Program-made: the position numbers and the translations under genes | The notes under the pieces: generated by a model | What the model was told of the DNA's origin: nothing | The model's database searches: none | What the model saw: the letters and a program-made list of their open reading frames with translations, nothing else | Shown here: in pieces, positions 39,641-51,565 of the stretch | How positions within the stretch are numbered: position 1 is the first letter of the stretch | How the letters are laid out: the number at the start of each line of letters is the position of its first letter | Assembly: GCA_016801845.1 (NCBI GenBank) | Contig: CM028909.1 | Span: 9,222,813 to 9,286,812, forward strand | DNA length: 64,000 bases | Direction: 5' to 3' | Source: Polydactylus sextarius | Taxonomy: Eukaryota > Chordata > Actinopteri > Polynemidae

Positions 39641-39999
39641 TAACATACTTTAATAAATGAATAGACTCCATTGTCTTGGGATCCCATGTGGATTAATCTG
39701 GTCTTCTTGGAGCCACACTATTTAAGAGCATCAAAAGAAAAAAGCATGAGGTGTTATTTCACTAAAAACCAGTAGGATATAGTGTTATACTGAATTATAA
39801 CTCTATTGTATTATTATATTATCTATTATTATCTGGACTGTCTGCATCCCACCAACAGATTTGACTGTTTGATCTGATCAATTGAAAGCACACCTTTTGA
39901 TATTAGCAGCCAATTTTAAAATAAATTTAGCAACGGTGCAACGCATACAATAGCTATTATTTTATCATTAAACTCTACATCAGAGAAAACAAAACAAAA

Positions 40000-40098
40000 C
40001 AAAAGATTCGGAACAAAAACACTTCCGCTGTGACGCGTCTAGACTTCCCTTTTACTTCCGGGTCGCACGTTTCAGTCGAACACTTGCAGATTTGCACA
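40000..40098 (+). promoter_or_regulatory. apex2 promoter with two ETS-like sites
   Basis: ACTTCCG at 40021-40027 and ACTTCCGGG at 40054-40062 are ETS-family (GABPA-like) cores, common just upstream of housekeeping and DNA-repair genes. No TATA box is seen. The start codon is at 40099. Confidence 0.55.
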
Positions 40099-43000
40099 AT
40101 GAAGGTCGTAACATGGAATATTAACGGAATTAGGACTTTCAGAGGCGGTATTAAAAAGGCTCTGGACTCACTGGACGCGGATATTATCTGTGTTCAGGAG
40201 ACAAAAGTGACGAGTAAGTGATTAGCTTAGGAGCAGAGAGAGAGAAAGCGCGGCAACTGTCATGTAGCGCAACAGATAAGTTAAATCTGTGTTTATAACA
40301 TTTATTAAAATGCACATTTGTCCCCCACAGGAGATCTGCTGGATGAAAGAACTGCTATTGTTGACGGCTACAACTCATATTTCAGCTATAGTCGAGGACG
40401 AAGCGGCTACTCAGGTTCATTACATAGTTATAACAGTTCTATTTATGCCCTTTAGTTATTAGTAATGTTTTATTTTAGTGTGTTTTACAGTTATTTTTAG
40501 TGTCCAGACCAAAGAAATGACTCCTCTACAATCAAAGATAGTTATTTTTACAGAATGGACACTTGGTTATTGATATTATTTTGAAAATCATTGAATTTAA
40601 TCCATATTTGCTGATATATTGATAATCTCCCACTCCTGGTGTGTACAGGGGTTGCCACCTACTGTAAAGACAGTGCCACTCCTTTTGCTGCTGAGGAGGG
40701 TCTCACAGGTTTGCTGACCAACCACGAAGGGGCCGTCGGGTGCTACAGTGACCACACTGAGTTTTCAGGTGAAGAGCTGCAGCTTTTGGACAATGAAGGA
40801 CGATCCGTCATCACACAGCACAGAGTCACGTGAGAGAAAAATATTGCAAAATATTCTGCGGTAAAGTTTATGTAAGAACTTTCTTCCTGATTCTTTATGT
40901 GGTTGAATAATCAATACAAGCAAAAGAATATTTAAAGCAACTACCTATGCAGTGCAATTTACCTTGTAGTCAGTTCAGTACAATAAATAATTAGCAAATA
41001 TCTTAAATAGATTTTAATAATTTCAGTCATTTTTCAAACAAATAGCAAGACAGATTATAAATAATCCAGTTATAAATATTCATTAAGTGCAGCCCTGTAA
41101 TTCACATCTTCCTTGGAATCAATCAGGCTGTTGATAAGAACATAACTATCGATAAAGACTTTTCTTAGACCACCCCTGTCTGTTTTTTTCCCCCGCAGGT
41201 GCCAGGACAAAGTAAAAACAGTCACTGTTATCAATGTATACTGTCCACGGGCTGACCCTGAGAAACCAGAGCGAAAACAGTTCAAACTGCAGTTCTACAA
41301 GTTGCTTCAGAGTCGGGCTGAAGCTATTCTTAAAAATGGCAGGTAAGCATGTAAGAACAGTCCTCACAGACTGAAAAAAAAAGAGAGGAAGAAATGATGT
41401 GCAGGTGTATCCTGCTTGTTAACTATCTATTGCTCTCGATTTGTGGAAACCACAACTTAATGTTTATTTCATGTCAGGCATTTATACATTTACTGAAACT
41501 TAAAGCTTTTCACAGTGTAGCGAATTAAACAGTATATTATACATTGATTTGTCTTTGTTGGGATATTAACATAATAAATTATCATGAATATGTTACATCA
41601 CTGACATTACCTGACTTATTATTTTTGACCATTTTTTTTTTTTGACAAATTATCTAAAATGTTATTTTTCTCTTCTGTTTTCCAGCCATGTCATTGTTTT
41701 AGGAGATGTAAACACGTCTCACCGTCCCATAGACCACTGTGACCCCAGTGATATCGTGAGTAAAATGTCTTATAAATGCAGTACGATTATTGACTAACTT
41801 GCTGAGAGTTAGATGAGAAGATTGATACAAGGCTTGTGTTTGTAAAGTGAACATAACGTTATAGACAGCGGTTGTTTTAGCGGACACTGGATAGTTACCC
41901 CCTGCTTCAGGTCTTCATGCTAAAATAAGATAATCTACCCATGTGCAGGCATATTTAACCAAAAGTTATGGGAGCAGTATCAGCAAATCAGTGTTTACTG
42001 AAGCATCAAACAAATGGTTTTAATATAAACAAATAAAAATGTCAGGTTTATATTTCTGTTCAATAGGCAATGTCTGCATTATTTCACAATTCTGTCTACT
42101 TTGTTTTTCTCATTGCTCAGGATGACTTTGGTGAAAACCCTGGGAGGAAATGGTTGAATGCTTTTCTGTTCAGTGACAAACCACAGGAGGAGGAGAAAGA
42201 GGAGCGGTCCGATGAAGAATCTGAGGCGACATCGACAGATCAACACATCCACGGTGGAAAATTTGTGGACACTTTTCGCTATTTCCACCCGACTCGAACA
42301 AATGCCTTCACATGCTGGTCCACTCTCACTGGAGCACGGCAGACCAACTATGGCACACGCATTGACTATATATTTGCTGACTGTCAGCTTGCAAAGGAGC
42401 AGTTTATGGCAGCAGACATCATGCCAGAGATGGAGGGGTCAGACCACTGTCCTGTGTGGGGGCAACTGAGCTGCCCTCTGCTGCCCAGCTCCAAGCCTCC
42501 TCCCCTTTGTACCCGTTACTTGCCAGAGTTTACTGGCAAGCAGCAGAAACTCTCCCGCTTCCTTGTTAAGGTGGACCAGAAATCAGTTCAGTCTGAGAAG
42601 GAGCAGGATGGATTACCTGGATCCCAAGAGGAGGAGGAGAGGAGAGAGAATTTAAACCCATGTGGAGCTGGAAACATCGCTGGAAAAAAGCGAGCGTTAA
42701 CATCAGACTCTGTTGCACCAAAGGGGAAAAAGACAAAAACATTAAAGCCTTCTTCAAAGCCACAAGGCAGCCTCCTGTCCTTTTTCAAACCTAAACTCGC
42801 AAATGTTGCAAATCCTCCAACTGAAACACCCATCAGGCAGAGTGAAAAAGATCTCAGTCTGGCTGGAATTATGCCAACACAAAACTCTACAACCAGTGAA
42901 AATGTGTCCTCAGTAAAAGGTGAAGTTTCTGACTCTACAGAGCTACAGGTCTTTGATGGTTTACCACAATTATGTGCAAGCAGCACCACAGAGAAGTATG

Positions 43001-43278
43001 ACAAAGAAGTAATGACAAAACACTCAACCTCAGAGCTCAAAGTGGCACAGTCAGATACCAAAAAAGGATCATCATTAGTGTTTTGGAAATCGGTGCTCCG
43101 TGGACCACCTCCACCACCCTCCTGTAAGGTGCACGGCGAGCCCTGCGTGCTTCGTACTGTCAAGAAGGAAGGACCGAACATGGGAAAGCAGTTCTTTGTG
43201 TGTGCTCGTCCACAGGGCCACGCATCTAATCCAGACGCTCGATGTAATTTTTTTGCGTGGGTTGACAAGGGGAAGTGA
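40099..43278 (+). CDS. apex2: AP endonuclease 2 (APE2)
   Basis: Complete six-exon CDS, 583 aa: 40099-40213, 40331-40414, 40649-40829, 41199-41342, 41686-41755, 42121-43278. APE2 is an exonuclease III-family enzyme with 3'-5' exonuclease and 3'-phosphodiesterase activity in base-excision repair and the ATR checkpoint. Catalytic landmarks are present: WNING (residues 6-10), QETK, NVYCPRAD, LGDVNTSHRPID and GSDHCPV. Near the C-terminal third is a PCNA-binding PIP box, QGSLLSFFKP, and the protein ends in a GRF zinc finger with conserved C, H, C, C (CKVHGEPC ... FFVCARP ... CNFF) that binds single-stranded DNA. An acidic insert (about residues 219-239) sits in the nuclease fold. A poly(A) signal follows at 43428-43433. 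Start chosen at the ATG directly before the WNING motif; an in-frame upstream ATG at 40030 falls in the promoter. Confidence 0.97.
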
Positions 43279-43960
43279 CATCTTTACTAGATAGAGCACA
43301 GGTTGTTTTCAGTGAATCATGAGAAAAACCTGTTGCTCAAACAAGTATTATCAAAGACTACTGAGCGGATACCTTAATATCTCACGTTTTGATTTTTAAC
43401 TGTTAACTGTGTTTTTCTTAGATAAATAATAAAAGACAATCTTTTTCTATGACTTTGAGGGTTTCTTTTTGTATTTGTTCTTCAAAGCTGGAACTATTTC
43501 GTTTACAGTTTAACTTCGCAAATGAGAGGCTGCAGTCAGAACTGCAGATAACATCTTGATGGTTGCAACAGTGGTGTAGTTTCTCACATGGTGGTAATGG
43601 GCTGATGACACAAAAGCAGAGGAAATAAAAAGGAACTCTTCACAGCAACACATATTATTTACCAGATGCACAGACAGAGATTAACCACTGTAATGTAGAG
43701 CAGTAAGAAGAGGTAGAGTTTTTCAATCAAAATATCTTAATGTGTATGCTTGAGGTTTACATTATGTCAGAATGACTGCTTACACACACACACACACACA
43801 CACAAAAACTCAGGTCAAAGCTGGCAATCTACCATTAGATTACAGTAATTCATAAAGTAACAGAGCAGATGTGACGTGGTCATACTGGAGGAGCAGGGAG
43901 TGGCTTGGCATTCTGAGAGAAAACGCGCGCGCAATAACTACCTCCCTCTTCCCCCCATTT
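43279..43960 (+). other. apex2 3' UTR and spacer before slc38a5
   Basis: AATAAA at 43428-43433 should end the apex2 transcript. A CA microsatellite lies at 43782-43804. The remainder holds nothing recognised. Confidence 0.6.
43782..43804. repeat. (CA)n microsatellite
   Basis: About 11 CA units between apex2 and slc38a5. Confidence 0.9.
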
Positions 43961-44101
43961 CCTCCTCTACAGAGTTAGACAACTTCACGGCTCTGTGAAA
44001 GACAGATTTTGGACGTGAACCAGCCAACAGTTTTTAACTTTTTACCACGTTAACTTCTGTTTAGACTGAAGATATTCATCTGTCCGCCTGTAACACCAGA
44101 G
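43960..44101 (+). promoter_or_regulatory. Candidate distal non-coding first exon of slc38a5
   Basis: A GC/CT-richer patch ends in a strong donor (CCAGAG then GTGAGTACC; exon end 44101). There is no useful ATG frame, so it would be 5' UTR spliced to the exon beginning at 48424. Start coordinate approximate. Confidence 0.45.
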
Positions 44102-44673
44102 GTGAGTACCAGAAAAAGGCCATGTGGGTCAGGAATCTGCATGTGCTCAAACTACTTTGGAGCCATGATACAATTTCCCATTCATGCACATGGAACAACT
44201 ACAAACAAAAAAAAAAAACTTGTCACTAACTCCAACTAACATTGTGTTGTATATTGAGAGTTGAAATGGCAATATCACTGTCTACAGCTCAGCTGGTTTC
44301 TGCTTTAATTTCATTTCTCAGATGAGAATATATTCATGCTCTCATTTGCAGTCTGTGCCTTTTTGTGACATGCTGGCAGTATGTGCAGCACGGAGGTGGG
44401 ATATTAAATAACTCTGAAACCAGAGATCATCCTGGCTTAAAGTACTGGCATACTGCTTGCTACAAAAATAACATTTTGTGTTTGATGTGTGGTTTTATCG
44501 CGATGAAATGACTCCTGGTGAACTATATTTCTCACATAAATTTTCCAAACCACTTTTTTTGTTTTTTTGTTCTTTGTTTTTTTTAAATCACTCCAAGTCA
44601 GTCGGGTCATTTGAGGTGACTTAGGAAGCCATTATGTTTTCCTTGTTGAAATTCTCCCAATCAAATAACCCTA

Positions 44674-44674
44674 T

Positions 44675-44704
<30 letters not shown>
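44674..44704. repeat. (AT)n microsatellite
   Basis: TA repeat with one CA interruption, in the 5' region of slc38a5. Confidence 0.9.
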
Positions 44705-44705
<1 letters not shown>

Positions 44706-44859
44706 TTGCTTGCAAACTGCTCCAAAAAGTTATTATTCTTTTATATCATGTAGATAAAGAAAAGATTGAGATTTTGGCCTGTGGAAATGCAGATGTGTTT
44801 TTTTTCCCCTTCTAATTGTAATGAAGTTACTATTCTTTATTTAAAATGTATCTGTCTCT

Positions 44860-44860
<1 letters not shown>

Positions 44861-44893
<33 letters not shown>
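44861..44893. repeat. (GT)n microsatellite
   Basis: About 16 GT units, at the left border of a diverged duplicated block. Confidence 0.95.
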
Positions 44894-44894
<1 letters not shown>

Positions 44895-44959
44895 ACTCTC
44901 TGCTATAAGATCTTTTTTTTTTTTTAACAAAAAGACGGTTTCATGTCAGTGTCGGTGTG

Positions 44960-45770
44960 AGATAAAGTAGGCGTTGTGTGTGCAAGATAAAACCTTCTCT
45001 CTAAGTTGATGCTGAACTTTATCAACCAACTGACACCAATACCCAGAAGCAGAGGACATCTCAGGTTTTATGACCCCCCACCTGACCTCCTTTTTTTTTT
45101 TTTTTTTTTTTTTGCTGTATTCAGAAACTATTCAGAAACTAACTCCCTAGCATCTTATGTGACAGATGGAAATATCATACGTGTCATATATTAAATGTCA
45201 CGAAACTTTTTTTTTTTTTAGTGTGTCCTGATAATTGACGTGATGGTCCCTGTGTGTTCAACTACAGTATTTTCCATGATTTTACATCTCCAATCACATA
45301 TCCTGGAGTCTCTCCAGCAAGTCATTGGCCTGGCCTGGTGGTTTTCTTGGTCGTGTGAGATAAAACCATCTCTCTCATTCAGTGTTGAACTTTCATCAGC
45401 TAATGCTGTTCCTCGTGCCTGGAAGAAATTGACAGATATCTCATGAGAATGTTATTCTGTGTAGCATTTTATATGATAAAGATAAACATCATCTGTGTCT
45501 TCTGCTTTTGATAAGGTGTCATAAAACTCTTAAAAATCCATCTGTCTCAGTTTATAATGAACTTCTACAAACAGGGCCAAGCCCCATAACTGGAGGAAAT
45601 CAGCCGACATCTCAGGTTTTACAAGGTTCAGTCAGGTCACACGTGTGTTTTGTGTTTTTGTTTCGCTTTGTGCGGTGTATTCAGTATCATGTATCTCCGG
45701 CTGTAGTGAAACTCATTTCAACATTTGTGTGTGATACTGGAAGGAATTACACAACAACATCTACCGTATG
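44960..45770 (+). repeat. Three diverged tandem copies of a non-coding unit
   Basis: Copies begin at about 44985, 45355 and 45510. Copies 1 and 2 share GATAAAACC.TCTCTC followed by TTGA.CTTT.ATCA. Copies 1 and 3 share a GACATCTCAGGTTTTA block and a later GTATTCAG. Copy 2 has GACAGATATCTCATG at the same place. Lengths differ because of T-runs and indels. No protein is encoded. Confidence 0.5.
45091..45113. repeat. Poly(T) tract
   Basis: A 23-base T run interrupting the first copy of the diverged tandem unit. Confidence 0.9.
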
Positions 45771-45776
45771 TATGTA

Positions 45777-45778
<2 letters not shown>

Positions 45779-45820
<42 letters not shown>
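45779..45820. repeat. (TG)n(AG)n microsatellite
   Basis: About 16 TG units followed by four AG units, at the right border of the duplicated block. Confidence 0.95.
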
Positions 45821-46289
45821 CGCGTGCACAATGTTTCTACTCTTGAGCACAATCACATGTTGGCAATCTTTAAGAAAAAAAAAAAAAAGGAAAGAAAAAG
45901 CACTTATCTCTTAAGCTAATTACCATCACTGTGACTTCCAGCAGGATGCAAACTGTCACGGACTATCCACCACCCATGCTGCAACAAAGCCCCCTTTGCT
46001 CCTCCTTTTTTTAAACTTGAATAGTCTGTAATGATACTGTAATTAGTCAGCAGGATCCTTGTTGATTTCCTGGGATTACCTGTAGCCTTGAACTGAACAG
46101 TAGGCAGAAAACTGCACTTCATTTCCATTGCTGAGGATCTAATGTTGACACCTTTACACAGTAGGAAGCCGGTGAGCTCTAAAGCCTCTACAGTGCTACC
46201 TGTAAAGTGGTTTAACAAAGGGTTAAGAATGGGTGTTCCCATTTCCCGCTAACTCCCTCCCAGCCTGTAATCTCTCTCACTCTCCCTTC

Positions 46290-46423
46290 TCTTCACAACC
46301 AAGGAGCTTGGTGAGAGTCCCTAAGAGACAAGCTAAATATAAACATCGGAAAATCCAGTGAGTTTTTATCAGGACTTCTTTATTTCATTATTCACAAAAT
46401 ACTCCCGGGCCTTGATCGCCAGG
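46290..46423 (+). promoter_or_regulatory. Candidate proximal non-coding first exon of slc38a5
   Basis: A CT-rich stretch and a run ending CGCCAGG then GTAAGT (donor at 46424) look like a second, alternative 5' exon about 2 kb before the first coding exon. No coding role is needed. Start is a guess. Confidence 0.4.
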
Positions 46424-46777
46424 GTAAGTTTCTCCAACTGTGTATATGTGTGTCCTTGAGTTTTTTTAGATGTGGAGAAGGAGGAAAAAATGAGACTAAC
46501 TGTCAATAGTGAGCTGGTCTTGCGTCAGACAAGAGCCATGTGGTGCGCATAGCAGGATAGCAGGCTACAATGAAACCTGCTGTGTTAAACTCAACACATG
46601 TTGTTGATTGATAACATTATTACACAGATTATTAGTGGATTATCTGTGTACGTTATGATTACAACACACCGATGAGCTGCACCAAACATTATTGGTACAT
46701 GAGGCTGAGTTTGTTGCTTGTATAAATTGATGGAAAATATGGGAGTACTTTTCTTTTTTTATGACCTTTTTCCACTC

Positions 46778-46800
46778 TTTTTTTTTTTTTTTTTTTTTTT
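46778..46800. repeat. Poly(T) tract
   Basis: Run of about 23 T in the slc38a5 5' intron. Confidence 0.9.
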
Positions 46801-46976
46801 AAATGTTTCCACTGTCTAAGCGCTACCACCATGGGTAATTAAATATCTAATGTGGAACAAGTTTCTAGTTAACCAGGTTTATCTTGTTCCTCCAGCTCCC
46901 TCCTCCATTTAAATGCAAAGCAGATCCAGTCTTAATGGTTAAATCTGGGTTTATACAATGTGACAGAGAATCTTAT

Positions 46977-46977
<1 letters not shown>

Positions 46978-47015
<38 letters not shown>
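46978..47015. repeat. Poly(A) tract, about 38 bases
   Basis: Long uninterrupted A run in the slc38a5 5' intron. It may be a retroposon tail, but no body was recognised upstream. The exact length may be unreliable in sequencing. Confidence 0.9.
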
Positions 47016-47019
<4 letters not shown>

Positions 47020-48498
47020 GTGTTTTGGGAAAGTTAAATTACAAAAATATATTCCTGACATTTAGTTTGTGCTTTGTTGGTCGAGTGTGTTGGCCTTAGG
47101 CCATGGGAAAGTCAACGGGTATGTAGCTAAAGAAAGTTACTCTAACCAAACTTGATGTGAAGCCAGTATGCAGGGAAAGGGCTACTCTGTATTTAGACTA
47201 AAGAGCAGCATTTACACAGGAACCCTTTGTTTGTCTCTGTGGTTCAGTGCTATCAAGCACCAAGTTGTATGAATTGTTGTGCTTCAACAGGCTCGTTCAG
47301 CGATGAGCGTAGGAACATAAAAAATGTTAGTTTTTGTGTGAAACTCTTAAGGAATGGCACATTGTAGTGTGAGTGTGTCCTTAGGGGTCAAATGTGAAAA
47401 TCCTGAGGGCAGTTTGACCCACACAGAGGGGAAGTATCTCATGACCTCCGTGGCAGAAACACAAACCTACGTTCATTCCCAAAGCCCGTCCATGCCAGCT
47501 TTGTGTGGCCCACGGCAGATTAGACAACATAAGTCCTCTGACAACATTTGTTATTTAAAGCCCTTCATGTCACACAAGCTTTAAATGGGCTTGGATCTTG
47601 AGCAAAAGTGTCCATTCTCATTGGAATTGGACCTGAACGTGAACCGTGACAGTTATCTCGAGGTTTTTTGTCCTCATATCTGAGGTCAGGAGCAGAACCA
47701 AAAAAAAAGAAAAAGAGCCAAAGGATTTTGTATTGCCAAAAGAAAAAAAATGTCATAAATGCAAGATTCTTGTTGTCTTTGGCTAATGTGAGAAATTACA
47801 GTGGTGTGTCTTGAGACTTCATAAATAGTTCTGCCCTTTTGAGGACACATAGCATTTTCTGTTTGCGTTACACCAGTTATATTCACTGTTTCTTGAATTT
47901 CGTGTCTTCCCTCTGTTGAAGTACAAATAACTAGTATGCTTACTTTTGAAACAGCCCAGGGTATTTAACCACCTTTGCCAGTCTGCTGCTGTTACAGTAG
48001 TCTATAATCTGTTATTGTGTTTGCAGACCAGCGCCAATGCATCACATCCATCTCATAAAAGTGTTGCGCAAACACAATATAATTCAGCTTCCTAGTACAC
48101 CCCCCTCTGAGATCTTGTCCCAGTTGTAACAGGTTAAGACACGATTTCAGTAAAGGTGATACATTCAGAAACAACGTTAAACTGTTAACTGCACACGCTG
48201 AGGTCATCCTACTTGCAGGTTTGTTTTTTTTTCACAAATAATGGAAAGTTGGCAAGATCTGGGCCTGGAAAGTGTGCTGGAAAAACAAACCTCAGCTGAT
48301 AGTGAAGTTTCTTGACGGATGAATAAAGGACAATTTTGTGGGAAACTTAAGATAAGTAAGTATTTCACAAATTAAACAGTTGTTGTTTTTTTTTTCTTTC
48401 TTTCTCTCTCTCTTCCACAAAAGCCTGAAGAGGAAGATCTGTTCAGTCCAGAAAAAACTAGATCTGTAAAGTCTCTTAAATCATTGTCACCAACCAAA

Positions 48499-51400
48499 AT
48501 GGAGCTTCAGAAGATGAACGGACATAGCAAGGATGACGGGTAAGACACGCACATGAAAAGTGAAAACTGTCAGGTAGATTCATCAATGAAATCTTCCCTC
48601 ATAACCACGATCTTGTACACTCATATTTTGTTACAGGTTTGATGGACTGGATACTTTGGCTGAAAATGAGGAGTTTCTCCCACATAAACCTGGTGCAAAG
48701 AAAGAAGTTCACTTCACGGACGTGAGTAAATTTGTTTTTAATCATTGTGGTAAAACAAAATACAATAAACACTGTGGACTCTTGTTTATGAGCATTCCTT
48801 GCTTATGAATTGATTTGTGTTTTCTTTTTAAAGTTCGAGGGAAAGACTTCATTTGGTATGTCCGTCTTCAACCTCAGTAACGCCATAATGGGAAGTGGAA
48901 TTCTGGGATTGGCTTTCGCAATGTCCAACACAGGAATCATTCTTTTTATGTGAGTATGTTAACCAAAAATAAAAAAAAAATTAGTCCCTCTTTTGGCTAA
49001 ACTTCATGCTTGACTGTTTGTCATGTATGTGTGTGTGTGTGTGTTTTGCATAGAGGACAATAGTATATTCAACTTCTTGTGACTCACACTTTGTGTTTGG
49101 ATGAAACCAAATGCGCTCACTCCTCGAGGTTATAAGAATAAAGTGGAGCTGCTTGGTGTGTGTTTGAGTTTATGAGGTTCAGACCAACCCAGTGAAGATG
49201 TTTGTAAAATGAAGTCATTTCGGCCATTACTTAATTGCTTTTTGCTGCTTTTTTTTTTTTATCTTAATGTTGCACAGCTTTTTTCTTTATTTATGTATGT
49301 TTTAGTTCTTATTATTGAGAATTTTACTTCTTTTAAATATTCCTGCTTGTGTCTTTTTGTGTTTATTGATTTTAGAAAGTGTCCTTTAAAGAGAAAATTA
49401 TCGGTTGGGGTTAGAATTAGAATTAGATTCAAGTTCATGTCAGTAGATACAGATTGGATGAAGTGAGTAGTGGAACCTTATATGGCTTGGAGCAGGGCGA
49501 CGGGTGTGTGTGTGTATCATCTGACTGTGTCTGTGTGTGTATTTGTGTTAGGGCAGGTATGTGTGGTGAGTTGAACTCTGTGCTGGAACATGTGCGTGTC
49601 TCCGTTTTTCTGTACCTGTGAGATGAGCTGAAGATGTGTGTGTATAACTGCTACTGCTTTACAAAGCCTGATCTGTCACAATGTACATTAGAGCTCATAC
49701 ACACGCAGCTTCTCTAAATCAGATTTAAGCAGTTAAATATAGACCCTAGTGATCAGATCCAAGACACGCCTGCTTGGATCAGTCCCGTGCTCTGTGGCGG
49801 TGGCGGCAGGGGGAGGGAGGTGCACAGTGGCTGGAGAGTCAGTCTCTCAAAGCCAAAATATCTTTTGTGGGTGGAAAAAAAACAAACAGATGACAATCAT
49901 GAATTGCTTGTTAACAGAATTTAGTTTCTGAAGAATTGCTCTGTATTTCTCCCTCTCCATTTATTCAGTTTTAACTCTTCACAAACGTTTGACACGTGGC
50001 TGTGATTTAACATTTAGACATGAATCATGTTGTCAAACGCATCTTTATTCTCGATGTCTTTCAGAATCCTGTTGGTGTGCATTGCTATTCTCTCTGCGTA
50101 TTCCATTCACCTCCTGTTGAAATGTGCTGGAGTTGTTGGTAAGCTGACACCAAAAGACAAAAAAAAAAACTTAGCATTTGAATCCACAGTGTGTAGCACA
50201 GATATAATGCTCATATAGCACATATGTAATGTTTATGTGTTATCAGGGATCCGAGCCTACGAGCAGCTCGGCAACCGGGCTTTTGGTCACCCAGGAAAAA
50301 TGCTGGCTGCGTGCATCATTACGATGCACAACATCGGAGGTACTGTCGTGTCATTTTTGCTTTTTATTATCAGATGTAGTGTATCGATGTGTTATGAGAC
50401 AGAGTAAAGTCAAACACAATGTCACAATTGCTTTTGTTTCCTTTTAGCAATGTCCAGTTATCTCTTCATCATCAAGTCTGAGCTCCCACTGGTTATTCAA
50501 GCTTTTCTTGATAACCAAGGCAAAGAGTAAGTGTCAGAGAGTGTTAATGTGATGTACACAAAATTCAATAGTTTCTGTTTTTAGTTTTGTTTGAATGACT
50601 TTTTTCTTTTTCCATTTGTCTGGCTGTTTCTTAGAGAGTGGTACTTGAATGGAAACATCTTGATCATCATTGTTAGTCTTCTCATCATCCTTCCTCTAGC
50701 ACTCATGAAACAACTTGGTATGTTTTTCATTCTAGCATCACATTTTCTTTTCTTATCCTTATTTCCCTTTCTTCTCCAAGTATGTCACATCTCCACTGCC
50801 TTCTTTTGTTGCCTTTATTTTTTCTTTTTTTGTCTTGAAATGAAAGTACCGTCATATCCACCTCACAGAATCTGCCCTTTATCTGCACTCATGAGTAATT
50901 TTACAACCGTTATCGTCATTGCTGTCTAGGTTACCTGGGCTACACAAGTGGCTTTTCCCTTTCGTGTATGGTGTTCTTCCTCATTTCGGTGAGTCAGCAA
51001 CGAGCGAGCAGACACATACAATACTACCAGCCATTTCTTCATTAAATATTTATCTCACTGGATGTGTGACTTCCTAGGTCATCTACAAGAAATTCAACAT
51101 CTTGTGTCCACTGGATCATGAACCAAATGATATACAAGAAAACTTGACTCACATAAGTGAAGACCACGTGCCCATTAATGAGACGTGTGACGCCAGAATG
51201 TTTACCATCAACTCACAGGTTGGAATAAAAATATCCTCACATCGCCTGTTTGTAGTTTCCTGGATTTTAAGCCGTAAATTAATATCTTGGTTAGCAGAGC
51301 AAATTGACTGACTCTGTGTTCTGCAACGTGACGTGTTATGTCAACAGCCGTGTTGGATATAGAACAAGCTTTTAATTGTGGGTTACCCACCGTCTGTTAT

Positions 51401-51532
51401 TGTGTTTGGCTTTTAGACAGCGTACACCATCCCAATTCTGGCATTTGCTTTTGTCTGCCACCCAGAGGTGCTGCCAATTTACACCGAACTACGGGAGTAA
51501 GTCAGAATGTCATCACCTCTTTTCTCTCAAAT

Positions 51533-51565
<33 letters not shown>

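Noticed and set aside
42588..43268. 226-codon frame antisense to the last apex2 exon
   Set aside because: It is the shadow of a long coding exon. The plus-strand frame has the PIP box and GRF zinc finger; the antisense product has no domain.
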